64,000 nt of DNA from Ectobius pallidus (GCA_964059195.1 CAXKWD010000004.1:125212043-125276042); one strand, 5' to 3'. Numbered from the stretch's first letter, positions 45,109 through 57,943 are shown. Notes: generated by a model from the letters alone, not told the origin. Translations and numbers: made by a program.

Positions 45109-45735
45109 AATGCGGAGTAGCTCACCACGTTATTGTAAATGAGCTTTCCCTATTCGATAGGAGGCCCTTGCCCTTCACGGGACATTATGACTATTTTCAT
45201 TCATTCACTTCATTCATTCAATGCAACTTCAAAGTACAAATTCCAAATATGTCAACGGAAGATGCAACCCAAGTTCCTGGTTGTATCTTTGGAAGACAGA
45301 ATCTCAACTGCAACTATAAACCAGCTATCATAGACATTGGACATGGCTCAACTAGCCAACCGAATTAAATGTAAATGGGGAGGCCATGTGGCAAGAGTAC
45401 AAGGCAACAGATGGACATAGAAGACATACGTAGGCAGATGACTACAAGGCAGACCGAGACGTAGATGGGCGGACCTCTTCAAAAAGCAGCCAATAGTGGT
45501 CACGAGTTGCAAGAGGAAGAAGAGAATGGAAATCCCTGGAGATTCATTTGTGTAGAAATTAAATAATGTATGGCTAAACAATGACCGAACAGTGATTGAA
45601 TAGTGCACTACAAAACAATCAGACAGTTACTCAAAATAAGCATGTGCAACACCTAATGCGGAGTAGCTCACCACATTAGAAACAATGAACTTTCCCTATT
45701 TGATAGGAGACTTTGCCCTTCACGGGACACATTAG
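45109..45735 (+). repeat. Pair of 78-bp direct repeats flanking an RT fragment
   Basis: Segments 45109-45187 and 45655-45735 share taatgcggagtagctcacca and gcccttcacgggac with scattered changes. They bracket the non-LTR fragment at 45255-45560 and may mark two partial element copies. Confidence 0.65.
45255..45560 (+). pseudogene. Non-LTR retrotransposon C-terminal fragment (RTE-like)
   Basis: Joined frames read VVSLEDRISTATINQ, then KCKWGGHVARVQGNRWT, then GRPRRRWADLFKK. This is the W-GHxAR...GRPxxRW block found after the RT in RTE-type elements and some relatives. Stops occur near 45330-45420 and the RT core is absent. It is a truncated, dead fragment. Confidence 0.7.
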
Positions 45736-47010
45736 GCTAGTTTTCATTTTAATTTTAATTTTTCATTTTTCAATTTTGAACACAATACTTGGTCATTGTG
45801 TTCAAGGTACGCCACCGATTCATTTTACGCCAAAACATTTTTTTTTTTTCAAAAGGATTGAGATTAAGCTAATAATTTTGTATAACAAATTACTAGTATG
45901 ACGCATTGAACAAAAAACGTTTAAACGATTGCTTAAAAATCGACGAAAGTAAAACATAGGGATACAATCGGAATGCTGAATACTGAAGGAAAACTCCAGC
46001 TTACAGCGCAAGCCAGTTAAAGTTTGTTTTGTAGAAGAGGACAATTCATTACTATAATAAAAAGAATAATGGAGTGAACTGATAGGTGGGCTATATTGTA
46101 GCAGACAAAGGAAGGAGTCTAGCAGGCGGAATGCTTCTAATAGCCGAGAACAATGCCTTCCCGAGTTGCAAATATTGACACGAGCAGGCATCAGGAAATT
46201 GAAGCCACGTGTTGCTTCTCAGATTCTACACATCACTCCTTATTTCTTGTTCACAAGCCGCAAAAATATTTATTCTCCTTAACTGACCTCTCAGTAATAT
46301 CAACCTAATAAAAGTTGAATTTTAAACCGACATATTGAAATAATTTAATGTAAATGATGTCCCATGATAATACTTTAATTTGATCTGTGCATGTCACATA
46401 ATAAGATAATAAAAGACAAGATTCTCGGGGCAGTCCCAAAATCAGGTAATATGTATCGCATTAGTCTTTTTTGTTCCCGATTGTGCTCACAAATTATTGC
46501 CATTTCAATTTTTAAGTATTATGTTTTAACAAACACTTATTTTTCCATAGAATTATTCTTTTTTATTCGATATCAGCAGCTGATTTGTTCAAACAACGCT
46601 GACTAGTCTAGCAGAAAGTTCGTATAGTTTTGATTTTGGATTTTGAAGATCGTCCTTGATGTACACGCTAGTGGGCTTGAGGCACCACATTTGCGCCACT
46701 TCACCTTTTGTAACAGCGCCACAATGTATTACCGCCACTCAGATGAACTTGCATTGACAGATCGGTATCATGGGAAAACCTCTGATAACTTTTTTCACAG
46801 CTGGCTGACAAGTTTTCATATTCTCAACTGGTGTGATTAAATGTTGTTAATGGGAGAAAAATTGCCGATTTTTTTTTAATTTAAGAAAACTTCCCCTATA
46901 AGGAAGCTGTCATTATGACAAAGAATAATCAATAAAACATCTTAATATGTAACAACGAAACATTCAAATACACATAGAAATGGATACAAACATATTGTAT
47001 GTGTACACAC

Positions 47011-47017
<7 letters not shown>
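45736..47017. other. Unassigned sequence
   Basis: I see no convincing coding signal or element ends. Confidence 0.4.
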
Positions 47018-47058
<41 letters not shown>

Positions 47059-47077
47059 AGGTTTACAGAATATAAGG

Positions 47078-47111
<34 letters not shown>
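47018..47111. repeat. Two (TA)n microsatellites
   Basis: TA repeats at about 47018-47048 and 47081-47111 lie at the downstream edge of the minus-strand non-LTR remnant. Confidence 0.85.
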
Positions 47112-47112
<1 letters not shown>

Positions 47113-47139
47113 CACATAAATAAACTGACAGATAAAGAA

Positions 47140-47680
47140 AAAATAATCTGGTATATAAGTGGTTTCGAAAAATTGCTATTGAACTACGTAATGCAGAAAT
47201 GGCCATATCTTGGAGCTGTATCCTATTGAGGCCGAAGGAATTCCAGAGCCAGACGAGGTGTTGTAGTATTGTGTCTCGTGCACCAGTCATCAGCCCATGT
47301 AAAGAGATGTTATGTTTATTGTTATTGAAACTCATGGTTGGTTCATATATTGACTTTTTCTCGGCATCCACTTCTTCGAGCTGGCCATTAGGGGTCTCGA
47401 AACGTATTGTCGGATCCAAAATATATCCTTCTTTGCTAGATGGTATAAAATCAATGTACTTCCATCGGTGACCAGAAAGGAAACCTCTTCTTATAACGAG
47501 TAACCGTGATCTTCCATCGACAACTCGACTTCCTTGTCTTTTAACATCTACAGCATCTTCCTTACGTTGGGAGAAGAACTACGAGGAGATAATATTTGTT
47601 CATTCATGTCTACACCAAGGTAATTTAAGCATCTGTAGTAACCTTGTTCCAGATTTCGAGTGGCATTATCCATTGTTAGC
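47140..47680 (-). pseudogene. Non-LTR remnant with restriction-like endonuclease (RLE)-type tail
   Basis: The minus-strand frame reads LNYLGVDM, then DVKRQGSRVVDGRSR, then DPTIRFETPNGQLEEVDAEKK, and ends GLMTGARDTI and LRSSIAIFRNHLY. The order of a D-x-T/S-V/I-R-F-E stretch, an acidic-lysine segment and a G-xx-G-A-R segment resembles the C-terminal endonuclease of R2-like elements. No RT core is visible upstream. One frame change occurs near 47570. The family assignment rests on motif resemblance only. Confidence 0.5.
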
Positions 47681-49545
47681 CTGCCTGAGTTTATTGATTT
47701 ATATATTACAGTTTAGCTTCCAAACACAGGCTTTTATATTTCTTTTCAGTAAAAGCTTCCCAGGGGCGGATTATTTCAAATAACACAAATTTAACTCTGG
47801 ACAAAATAACCATACCCTAATAAAAATGAACATCTTTCTTATCATGGGAAATACGACGAAGGCCTAAGAATGTTGTTCACGCGATCGAAAATGGAGCATC
47901 TAGCATATGGAATGCTCATTAAATTTTGGGTGAATATTTCTGAATATAGTTTGTTTTATTCTACAAAATAATAGGCGGGCTACTCTGACTCAAATTACAA
48001 TTAATTACTTTTTTGCTGAGTCACCGTGTGTACCATGCGGTTGTGCCATTTTAATTGGGCAGGTCATTACTAGGTATGTGACCGTTATCATTACGATGCA
48101 TTGCACAGAGAAAGAACGTATGTACAATATTAAACCCTGCTTGCACGTTTCCTTTAATTACGAATGAATTTACTATAGAACACGGACTGCTGGCCGTTTG
48201 CCAGTTGCAACATTTCACCAGGATTTTTCGGAAATTCCTTAGGCTAATTTACCACTATGCAATTATTTAACCTACATTTTTAAGATAATATAAGCTTCAG
48301 TCTACCTGGTGCAATACATCTATTGAAGCTCAACTTGGGATAATAATTAATTAAATTAGAACAAAAGTATAAAAAATAGATTTCTTCTATTGTTATAACA
48401 AAATTAGAAGAAGCAAACCTATTTGAAAGGACTTAATTTCAGAAATGATGAATTTTACTACATTAATCAGTGCCAGTGCTTAAAAAAAGAGAAGAATATA
48501 CAGGTACGTTGTATCCAAACATTATTTCTATCAAAGAATAAAATAGGAATTATTATATTTGCTCAAATAATTAAAGTGGATATATAACTTATTTTGAGCG
48601 AAGATCGAAAATGAAGTTTGTGACAATGGAAAATTACTCATATTCCAGGTAGTGCCGGCTATAATACGAATAACCCAAAAGAATGTAGGTCTACGGTATA
48701 TAGCCTATGATTCAATCTTTTCGGAAATTTGAATTACTATTTGAAAATGAAAATGAAAACAAATAAAAATTATACAATTTTCATTTCATTTTCAGTTAAA
48801 TGAATCAGACACTGTAGGCTATGAATTCTACTGGGAAACTTACCTTTACAAAATCTCTTTAATTTATTTCAAGAATGAAATTCTTACAAGTTATACACCG
48901 TGACTGCTATATATTAATTCGGCCACTACGTTTACAATTTTTCTTAACAGCAGAGAACTTTAAAAGTTTCATTACGTGTAAAATAAATTGAAGCAAGTGT
49001 ATATTCTAGAAAGAGAATATGTAAATTAATAAGAAATGGTGTTTATATGAAAGATCTTAATAAAGCACTAAGGTCATTTCCTATGTCGTCAGTGAAAGGA
49101 GTGTCAAATACCTAGACACCTATAGTTATGCAAGCAGGAAAGATGTCTGAATGGCACATAATATGGAGAGTGTTCCTAATCGCCGTCCACTTTGTTCAAA
49201 GAGGCAACCCAAATGACAACATAAGGGATGGTAGAAGATCTCTACTGTTGTATTATTACATTTTATTACATTAAGTACAACTGGATTCTTCCATTTCACT
49301 TGTTTAATTGAAAATGTTTCTGATGTAGTTAATACCATCAACACTTACGAGGAAAGTGTATTTGTAACTAACATTTTGCTTTGATTGTAACAGCAATCTT
49401 ACCGACATAAGGTAGATGTTTATTATTAAGTGTTTCATTCGTATACTGTTGTATTACACGTAATGTTTATAATACTTAAGATGAATTATATTTCAGTATT
49501 GTAGCGTATGCATTCCTTATTACAATACAGTAATGTTAATAATGA
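47681..49545. other. Unassigned sequence
   Basis: I recognise no gene or mobile element. An AT-rich inverted pair (tgaaaatgaaaatg with cattttcatttca type, about 48740-48795) is the only structure I noticed. Confidence 0.4.
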
Positions 49546-49575
49546 TGGTGATAATAATAATAATAATAATAATAA
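49546..49575. repeat. (AAT)n microsatellite
   Basis: A short run of AAT units. Confidence 0.8.
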
Positions 49576-49647
49576 AAACAATAATAAGTCTTCTCCGTTA
49601 TGAATTTAAAACCTGGGGATTATCTGTTCGAAATTTGCTTTGACCTT

Positions 49648-49720
49648 CATAACCGCTAGTGGTTAGGGCAGTAGATTCTAACAATGAGGTTCCAAGTTCG
49701 ATTCCCACTCACGTCTTCAG
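49648..49720 (+). mobile_element. Possible tRNA-derived SINE head
   Basis: It has box A-like gctagtggttagggc (near 49659) and box B agttcgattccc (near 49694), spaced as in a tRNA. The ends do not pair as an acceptor stem. Confidence 0.5.
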
Positions 49721-50357
49721 TTTTTCTATGTAATTATTTACTTGTTTAGAGGTATTAAACAAAATTGTCTTATTAGGCTAAACGAAATACGTTTCAAGAA
49801 TAATTTTTCGGGTAAGAGTGCGTCATACGTACAATAGTAAAGCAACAAGAGTTTTTTCGTTATTCATTATTCCTATATGGATCATCACAATCTAATCTGA
49901 CAACCACGCACACTGCTCTTAAAGAGCCACAACTCGTAACCGAAGACAGTATCATTTCTATCACCCCTATAACTCCCGTACCGGCATGCCATACACATTT
50001 ACGAGGTACAACTTAAAGAAGTAGGGTGATATGGAATACTCTATAGGCCTATAGGCTTGTCTTAATTTTGCAATTTACATAGAATAAGAATGGCAAATGA
50101 CAAAAGAAGATGAATTGTATAGAAATACATATATGTATTGTAGGCTATGTTAGTTTATGTTTCGGGTTTACTTTGTCGATTCAGGAAATCTAATTTTGTA
50201 GAAAGTATGCAGTAATAATTGCTATTGTTAAGTCTATAGAAATTTATCGCTGTTACTTACCGGTACTTCGTAGTTTATTTAAATATAAAGCGGGACATGA
50301 GTGGGCATGGATTGAGGAGCAAGATTACGCGTGCAGTTTCACGCTTTTGAGACTAAA
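49721..50357. other. Unassigned sequence
   Basis: I see nothing recognisable in this stretch. Confidence 0.4.
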
Positions 50358-50861
50358 GCCCCCTGCACACAGGGACAGTAGAGGCAGCCAGTGAAATATC
50401 CGGATGTTCTAGTGGCAGCCAGTAGGTAGTAGAGTAAGGTCAATTATTGAATTATGTATTATTATTATTAATATAAACAGAATTAATATTATATTATAGA
50501 ATATAGAATATTATAGAACTTGTATTAATATTGTCAAAGTAGGTAGACTTGTATAAAAATTGTAGACTTGTAAATAGATTATGTAATAGGGGTAGAAAAC
50601 GGTTCTACAGAATCGGTTGTAAAATCTTTCGAAGAATATTGTAGAAATCACAACACATGGGTAGAAAACAGCTAAGATGTGAATTATTCTGTTATTCAAG
50701 CTGCCTAAAATGTTATTTTGGCTTTTACAGGATATGTCTGTAAAATTGCGTAAAATTTGTTAAAACATGTAGTTTTGAGTAGAGATTAAAACAGGTAAAA
50801 ACAGCTAGGAGGTGATTTGATCTAATATTTTGTTGCCTAGAAAATATTCCTCATTCTAGAG

Positions 50862-51971
50862 CAGGGGAAGTCAACTACGGCTTGTGATGACGTTTGTGGA
50901 GAAAGTGCATGCGGATCCCTTGTGTGTGACGTCAGCAAGAGCGCACGGTAGTAGGGGTGTTTAGAGTACGCTAGAGCTAGCTCTAGCTCTGTGGGTAGAA
51001 CAACTTCTGGTTGGAAATACGGAGCATTTTTCAAAGTTAATGCAAGTACGCGATCCTGATAGTGTTCTCTCTGCAGAACATGTGTTAGTTCTGCAAAAAT
51101 TCTTCTTCAGTTCGAATCGAGGTTTCAGGATGTGGAAAACCTTTCTCCAATGTTTAAACTTTTTGCTACCCCATATTCAGTTAATGTCAAAGACGTTCCT
51201 TGCCGGTATCAGTTGGAACTGCTAAACTTACAATCCGACGATCTGTTAAAGGACAAAGACGAACGTAAAGTGGTCTTGGGTAACTTTTACAGAAATTTCT
51301 CTGAAACCAGATTCCCGAGACTTATGCACTTGCCGCACGAATATTATGTAATTTTGGATCGACATATGTGGCCGAACAATTTTTTTCACTAATGAAATGT
51401 GCAAAGCTCAAATCAAGAAGTACATTGTCAAATCACAACCTAAATGTAGTCTTCGATTAAATATTGCTCAAACATTACGTTCCAACATTGATATACTTGT
51501 TAAAGAAAAAAGATACAGGAAAGTCAGACAATTGTTACTGTAATCTTGTATCATCTAAGGTGCAGACGAGCTTGTATGGTAATTAATGAAGTTCATTTTT
51601 TATTATTTTTATTGTAGTGAATTATGTTAATTCAAATGATAGTATTGTTTATTTTTGTCAAAGAACATAGATTTTGTGGAAAGGTAATTGTTCTCACAGA
51701 ATAGTAAAATAGAATTATTTATAATATGTTAAACTACTGTGCTGTAATTAACCGATAAACTATCAAGAAAATCGATTGATGTTTCATTAATTCGGAAACA
51801 CGTATTACGTAAGTTCTAACCCCCTAAATTCCCGCTGCCCGCAATACGAATGCCCCTCTCTTCCCCCCTGTTCACTGATGCCTCCATTTCACATTCTCCT
51901 CGCAGATATATAACGCGAGCAGTGAGAGCAGATAGCAGTGACGTCACAGAGCAACCTTCTGTCTTCCCCTG
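50862..51971 (+). mobile_element. hAT element (GTF2IRD2/Charlie-like) with perfect 8-bp TSD
   Basis: The ends are caggggaag and cttcccctg. The target duplication ttctagag is at 50854-50861 and 51972-51979. The 1110-bp element contains the tail of a transposase and near its left end a 16-bp perfect palindrome (50971-50986). It is non-autonomous. Confidence 0.93.
51090..51543 (+). pseudogene. hAT transposase C-terminal fragment, frameshifted
   Basis: The first part reads RFQDVENLSPMFKLFATPYS and then LQSDDLL, NFYRNF and FPRLMHL. A frameshift near 51350 is needed to continue with FGSTYVAEQFFSLMK and LRSNIDILVKEKR, ending at TAA 51541-51543. This order matches the C-terminus of hAT transposases of the GTF2IRD2/Charlie type (the TYVCEQxFS block). 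The catalytic core upstream is gone. Confidence 0.8.
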
Positions 51972-52455
51972 TTCTAGAGAGTACGTTAGTATACTATGAA
52001 GAAAATTTGTTAAAGAATGTATATTTTTTATAGGAATTCGCCATATAATGAGGGTAGAAAACAGCTAATAGATATTTCTATATATTAATATTAATGGTAC
52101 TAATATTAACATTACATTGTGTAGAATATTGTAGACCAATAATTTGTATTAATATTGTATTAATTTTTTCCTGGTTATATGGGGAAGGTTTTGACATAAA
52201 TGAACAAAAAGTAAAATAAATATTCCAACAAATTTCTAAATAAAAGTAGTGCAGATTTAGGAAGTCAGGAAAAAGTTTGATTCGTAACTTACCTTTTCCC
52301 CAGCGGTCAATCTTTCACTATGGGTACAAGTAGTACGTTAATAAAGTTTTATTATTGGGTCCAGGAATAAAATATTTAACGATTTTTACGTTATTGCTGG
52401 TATATAATGGAAAAGAGGCTTGCTAATAGCCTACCTCCGTAATGTTCTGATAGTG

Positions 52456-52817
52456 CCTGGAATAATTCCCTCTCGTAATCCATTCAAGATATAAAGGTGG
52501 TACTTGATTTATAATAAGATTCAAATATTTCACTAAAACTAACACGCTTAAATCTTTTCTGGACACAAAAATAAAATAAAAATGTCACATAGTCAAATTT
52601 GCTTCACCCTCGACATTCCACGATCATCCCAAATCATTCACACAGCTGAAGGGCCCGGAATAATTACCACTCAATTACTCGTAAACTATTCAAAATATAA
52701 AGTCTGGGCTTAATTTATAATATAATTCAAATATTTCCCTAAAACTTTCTCGCTTAAAGATTTTTCGGGATACAAAAATAAAAAAATTGTCGCATAGTCA
52801 AATTCGCTTCTCCCTCC
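52456..52817. repeat. Diverged tandem duplication, unit about 197 bp
   Basis: Segments 52456-52616 and 52653-52817 share ggaataatt, ctcgtaa, ttcaaatattt, cataaaaataaaa-like and catagtcaaatt blocks in the same order. Confidence 0.65.
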
Positions 52818-53231
52818 ATGAGTTCTGTGTAATTGGTGATGTTTATAACATGAACTAAAAACATTTGTGTCAGTTTTTCTAAGGTTCTGTTTTAACCATC
52901 AGTAGGACTGTTGTGTGTAGATTATTTCTGCACTTCACTGGAATCCGACCAAGAGTTAATTAAAGGTTGCGAGTTTAATCATGGGGTGTGAGTATTTCTA
53001 GACGGAGTAAAAGCCGGGAATAACCAGATATGGAAACGCGTGACTTCACGCACTCAAGTACTGTGATTGGTCTATCCCGGAATATGCAATCTATATGGTT
53101 TACTGACTTTGGGTTTTGAACACATTTCGAAAACAAAAAATCACAAAAGTAATTCCTCAACAGATACTTGATGCCAGTGCTCTACTGGCGGCCAGTACCC
53201 TTTAAGACACGTCCAATAATGACCCGTTACT

Positions 53232-56050
53232 GGGTCATTCCGTGTCAAATCAACACACCCATTTAACCTCACCATTCCAGATTTGGATGAAATTTTGTAG
53301 AGAGGTAATTTTCATGTATATTGAGAGAAATACAAACTTTTATTTAAATATTTCACCCGTTTTGAAAATACAGCCATGTAAAGTACTAAAAAAATAACAA
53401 AAATCACATCAAAAACATATTTTTCAACTAATATAGCAACTCTTCTAATTAACATACAAAGGTGTGGAAAGTGTCATTTTTTAGAATTTTTTACACGCTT
53501 ACCAGTGTATGTAACACATAATAGTTCTAATGAAATTTGTTTTTCAAAATTCAAAGTGAAAATGTTTATTTTAATTTTTTTAAAAGGTACATTTTTTAAA
53601 ATTTTCAAAAAATTCTACGAAATAGGTTATAGCAATGTTAAATGATGTACCAAGTTTTAAAATGGGATGGAAATGGGTTCATGGTTAAAAAATTAAAACA
53701 TATCTTTTCAAAAAAATCAGCTCAAAAATAACTTGTCCCAATATGCCCCAATGGAAAGCATACTAAAATAATTACGACAAATAAATTGAAATAAGGAAAA
53801 TAACACTCACAATTTTGACATCTTGTTGTTCAATGAAAATTCTTGTCAATTGCCTTATTGGGTTGCAAAGTATTAAGATAGCACGTAAATCCTTCTGGGC
53901 GGTGCCACAGGATTTACTGTACGTAATACACCTGTGAGAGGTAATAATAATACATCAGGCTTTCATGATGGTGATGGTCCAAATGAAAGGAGTGTTATAT
54001 TAATTTCACCACGTATTCATTTTTCTCCATCACATCAGCTATCCACCAGTTCTTATCATACACAATGGGAATCTACCGTGTCACAAGTGCTAATTGGTTT
54101 TTGTCTGGTGATCTCGCTGCTAGTGCTTAATGTGTATCTTCGGAAAATATTTTAACAATTATTTTTTATGTACTAGAGTCAACAGGTATGAAAGCGTGAT
54201 ATTGTTGAGTTCCTTGAATGGTAGTTGCATGATTGGAACGATCTTTTAGAAGTGTTTCTGACGGTACATAATTCTCCGGCATTGATGTGAATGGTATAAA
54301 TATTTCAAACTGTCCATTCATAAAGGTGGAGAGGAGTTAAAATTTCGTTTTCATAGGGTTGTTGCAAGCTATTTTTAGCCGCAAATCTCTTAACTCCATC
54401 ACAAGGCTTTTTCCATGTGCTGTGGCTGAAAAATACTATTCAGCATCAATGTCAAAGTCTTGCTTATGAATTTCTTTTATTTTTAAATTGGGCACCTCAT
54501 CCATCAGAAAAGAAAATGTCTTTTTGGGAACTATTCAAAATGTTGTAGCAAAAATGTAAATGAGTTTTGTTTGAAAGGTGTAGGCCTAAAGTGTTTCTTC
54601 TTTGTAATATATTACAAAAGGGTGAATTGTAGCTTGTCCACCACTCCAGAAGACATTTTTCTTTGTGATTCATGAAAGACGTCAGTATTTTTTTGTAATA
54701 AAGCGATGTTGGACTAAGAGTGGCAGCTTATTGCAAAGTAAATCTATAATGATTTCTGCAGAGTTTATAAATTGCAACAGTCCACTGAAAGCTATAATCT
54801 AAATGTTATCTTTTCTGTTAGATTTTCTTATGATTTTTCAAGGATGGTACGTACTGCAACATCAACAGGACAAGATATACATTTATCCCTATAGCAGTGT
54901 ATTGATGGTGAATTGCAAGTAATTTTTGATAGGCAGTGTTTGTAAGTTTTTAATTCACCATTTCTCATTACTCCTAATCTGACATTCTCAATCATCAGTT
55001 TATATTTCGATGGACTGTACATAGACAGACAGCATGTATCACTTGAACCTGCCAAAATGCAATGCTTTGGTCGGAGTTGTGCAAATTTTGAATAGGTTAA
55101 TTTAATATTGTTGACTATAGTACATAAAAAATAATTGTAAAAATAATTGTAAAAATATTTTCCGAAGATACACATTAATCACTAGTAGCTGTTACAAGAT
55201 CACCAAACACCAATTAGCACTTGTGGCAGTGTATATCCCCATCATGTACTGGTGGCTAGCTTATATGATGGAGAAAAATGAATACGTGGTGAAATTAATT
55301 TAACACTCATTTCAGCTGGACCATCACCAACATGAAAGACTGCTGTATTATTATTACCTCTCATAGATGTATTACGTACAGTAAATCCTACAACACCGAT
55401 AAAAGGATTTGTGTGCTATCTTAACACTTTGCAAACCAATAAGGCACTAGACAAGAATTTACATTGAGCAATAGATGTCAAGCATGTGAGTTATTCCATT
55501 TATTTCAATTTATTTGTCGAAATTATTTTATTATGCTTTCCATTGGGGCATATAAGTTATTTTTGAGCTGATTTTTTTGTAAAGTGATTTTAATTTTTTT
55601 AACCATGAACCCATTCCCATCCCATTTTCAAACTTGGTACATATTAACATTGGTATAACCTATTTCCTAGGACTTTTTTTATTTTTAAAAGTACTTTTAA
55701 AAAAATTCAAACTAAAATTTTTACTTTGAATTTTTAAAAACAAATTTCATTAGAACTATTATGTGTTACATATCATTGGAAAGCTTGTGAAAAACGCAAA
55801 AAATGACACTTTCCCCACCTTTGTAGGTTAATCAGAAGAGTTGCTATATTAGTTGAAAGATGTGTTTTTGGTGTGATTTTTGTCATTTTTTTTAGTACTT
55901 TACATGGCTGTATTTTCAAAAGGATTTGAAATATTGAAGTAAAAGTTTGTATTTCTCTTAATATACATTAACTTTACCTCTCTACAAAATTTCATCCAAA
56001 TCTGGAACAGTGAGATTAAATGGGTGTGTTGATCTGACACGGAATGACTC
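53232..56050. mobile_element. 2.8-kb element with 0.95-kb terminal inverted repeats
   Basis: The left arm 53232-54183 and the right arm 55111-56050 are inverted copies over their whole length, with moderate divergence. The ends read gggtcattccgtgtcaaatc and its complement. A 4-bp duplication tact flanks it (53228-53231 and 56051-56054). The 0.93-kb centre carries a minus-strand ORF. It is a foldback-type DNA transposon, and I cannot assign its superfamily. Confidence 0.85.
54828..55175 (-). CDS. Unassigned cysteine-rich ORF inside the 2.8-kb TIR element
   Basis: This 115-codon frame straddles the loop and the right arm. It contains SKFAQLRPKHCILAGSS, then IENVRLG and GELKTYKHCLSKITC, and a C-terminal cysteine cluster (CNSPSIHCYRDKCISC). 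The FAQLRPKH-like stretch resembles transposon-associated uncharacterised proteins that I recall from several animal genomes, but I cannot name a domain. The likely true ORF begins upstream and was truncated. The N-terminal Tyr/Phe-rich part comes from the AT-rich TIR and is probably not original. Confidence refers to this being a coding remnant. Confidence 0.5.
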   Translation of the reverse strand: MCIFGKYFYNYFYNYFLCTIVNNIKLTYSKFAQLRPKHCILAGSSDTCCLSMYSPSKYKLMIENVRLGVMRNGELKTYKHCLSKITCNSPSIHCYRDKCISCPVDVAVRTILEKS

Positions 56051-56250
56051 TACTGGCTCTTTGGCGTCCACTAAACTCAAACCTGCTTGAGTTTACTGGC
56101 CGCCAGTAGTCTGCTGGACGTTGTGGGATAATTACTGGCTGCCAGTACTGGCTAGTGCTACTGGCTGCCAGTACTGTCCCTGTGTGCAGGGGGCTTAACC
56201 TTTGCAAGACAAGTTACTTGTCACGTGTAGCATACTTCCTTGTAATATCA

Positions 56251-56440
56251 CTAGCTGGTGCCCGCAGCTTCGTCCGCGATTATTTACTCAACTGCTTGAC
56301 GTGTTATTTAAATCATTTATTTAACAGAAAATAAGTAAAACATATTTAATAACACTGACATCATTTTACATAAATTACATGAATTACATAATTTTATTCT
56401 TAATTATATTGTTTAGTAAATATAAATAATAAACGAATAA
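56251..56440 (-). mobile_element. Helitron-like 3' terminus
   Basis: On the minus strand a GC-rich hairpin-like stretch (cgcggacgaagctgcggg) precedes CTAGT at 56254-56250. The next 150 bp resemble 17096-17250 (shared ccgcgattatt, aataacactga and ataaatt blocks). The CTAG followed by T fits the Helitron rule. No helicase sequence is recognisable nearby. Confidence 0.5.
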
Positions 56441-57267
56441 AAGAATTTTATACTGCTATATGGGCATACAAATTCGAAATGAAAGGATTAAAACCAACCA
56501 CAGATTCATGAACCTTACCAAAATCATGCATAAACAATTGAAACGATCGATTAAAAATCTAAATCGAAGCGCATTTCACGATTAAAGTGCGCCGCCCGGG
56601 GAAAAATCCACATCAGATCCGAGTTACATAGCCCAAAAACCCCCGCATACTGAGTTTCGTCTTAAACGTTCGATGTTTTCTCATTCAGGCATGTATTCGT
56701 GATCCCCTTCTGTCCACCTATGTAAAAAAGATAAGACCTCTGCGTGTCGTAATGTTATAAACAAATAAATCAAGTAAAGCGGGTTAACAAAATGGAAGAG
56801 ATCGACAAATTGATGTGTTATATTGCAAAAAAATCGATTTCAATGACGTTCTTTTTTCCCCGGTTGCTATGGCAAACCGAACAAGGCCATCTTCAAATAA
56901 TTTCAAAATTGAATACGTGGCGTTGGATTTACACGGAAACACGAGCTCACATATTATATTATATTGTTTTACTGCAAGCATTTTTTTTTATAATAATAAT
57001 AAATGGTTTTGGTTTTAATTTAAGCACATCCTGCAAATCAATACAACACCTTCAGTGTAAGAGCAGGTACGTAGACAGGATTTTAGTTCGGTAGGGGCCA
57101 CGGATTTTGTTTTAATTGAGCCTTTAAATTTTATGCTAACGTGTTTTTACAGTTACGTACAAACAAAATAACTCTTTTAAACACATGCCTCTCTTTTTAC
57201 TGTTCCAAAATAATAACTTTTACAAAAAGGCATTAAAATGAAATTTGGAGGCTAATTTTCACTACTG
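56441..57267. other. Unassigned sequence
   Basis: This may belong to the same Helitron-like repeat, but I see no motif. The overlapping 100-codon and 67-codon + strand frames show no domain. Confidence 0.35.
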
Positions 57268-57345
<78 letters not shown>

Positions 57346-57361
57346 CTAGTATTAGTAGTAG
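57268..57361. repeat. (TAG)n microsatellite
   Basis: About 26 uninterrupted GTA/TAG units, followed by a few imperfect ones. Confidence 0.92.
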
Positions 57362-57943
57362 TGTATTTATTTCTCATAAAAATTATTACGTTGGCTATAA
57401 ACCATATTATTATTATTAACCAGCGCACGGGTCGGTATCAATCATACGTACTCACTTCCTACACTTAAATTATTACCCTATAAAAAGCCAATTAGAAAAA
57501 TTATATTCTATTATATACGTAACTACGAGTATCAACAGACGTAACCCCCACCCTCAAGCAAGAAAAACGTTCATAGAAACACATATACACAACTAAAACA
57601 AAAAATAATACTGTTAATAAGTATTATTCGTAGGCCTATAATATAGAATGTCGTAGGGCAATTTGAAGAACGTGTCATAGGGCATAGTATTTAAGATTAC
57701 TAAATGAGAAGTATGTTTTAGTTTAGTGAAATGAAAAAGAGGTTACACAATTATGCATTTTTATAGGCCTACATTTAGCCTAAGTAATATGTTATTTTAA
57801 AGTGAAACAGTGTATTCATAATGACGAAATAAGACTAACTTTTAACTCTTTGAAAATATTTACTTATCTAAAATAGTTTGTTAAGTAGCCTATAATTTTC
57901 AAAGATGTGTCTTATGTTGATCTTTTTCGTTATTTCATGGACG
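57362..57943. other. Unassigned sequence
   Basis: I see nothing recognisable in this stretch. Confidence 0.4.

Larger units (their letters stand above)
50358..56197. mobile_element. TIR element with ccccctgcacacagggacag ends, hosting two insertions
   Basis: The left end agccccctgcacacagggac (50358) recurs inverted at 56177-56197. Inside it lie a hAT (50862-51971) and a 2.8-kb TIR element (53232-56050), each with its own target duplication. Without them about 1.9 kb remains. The arms share short cagccagta/tactggctg palindromes. The TSD is uncertain. Related ends at 57944-58173 show that this is a repeat family. Confidence 0.55.
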
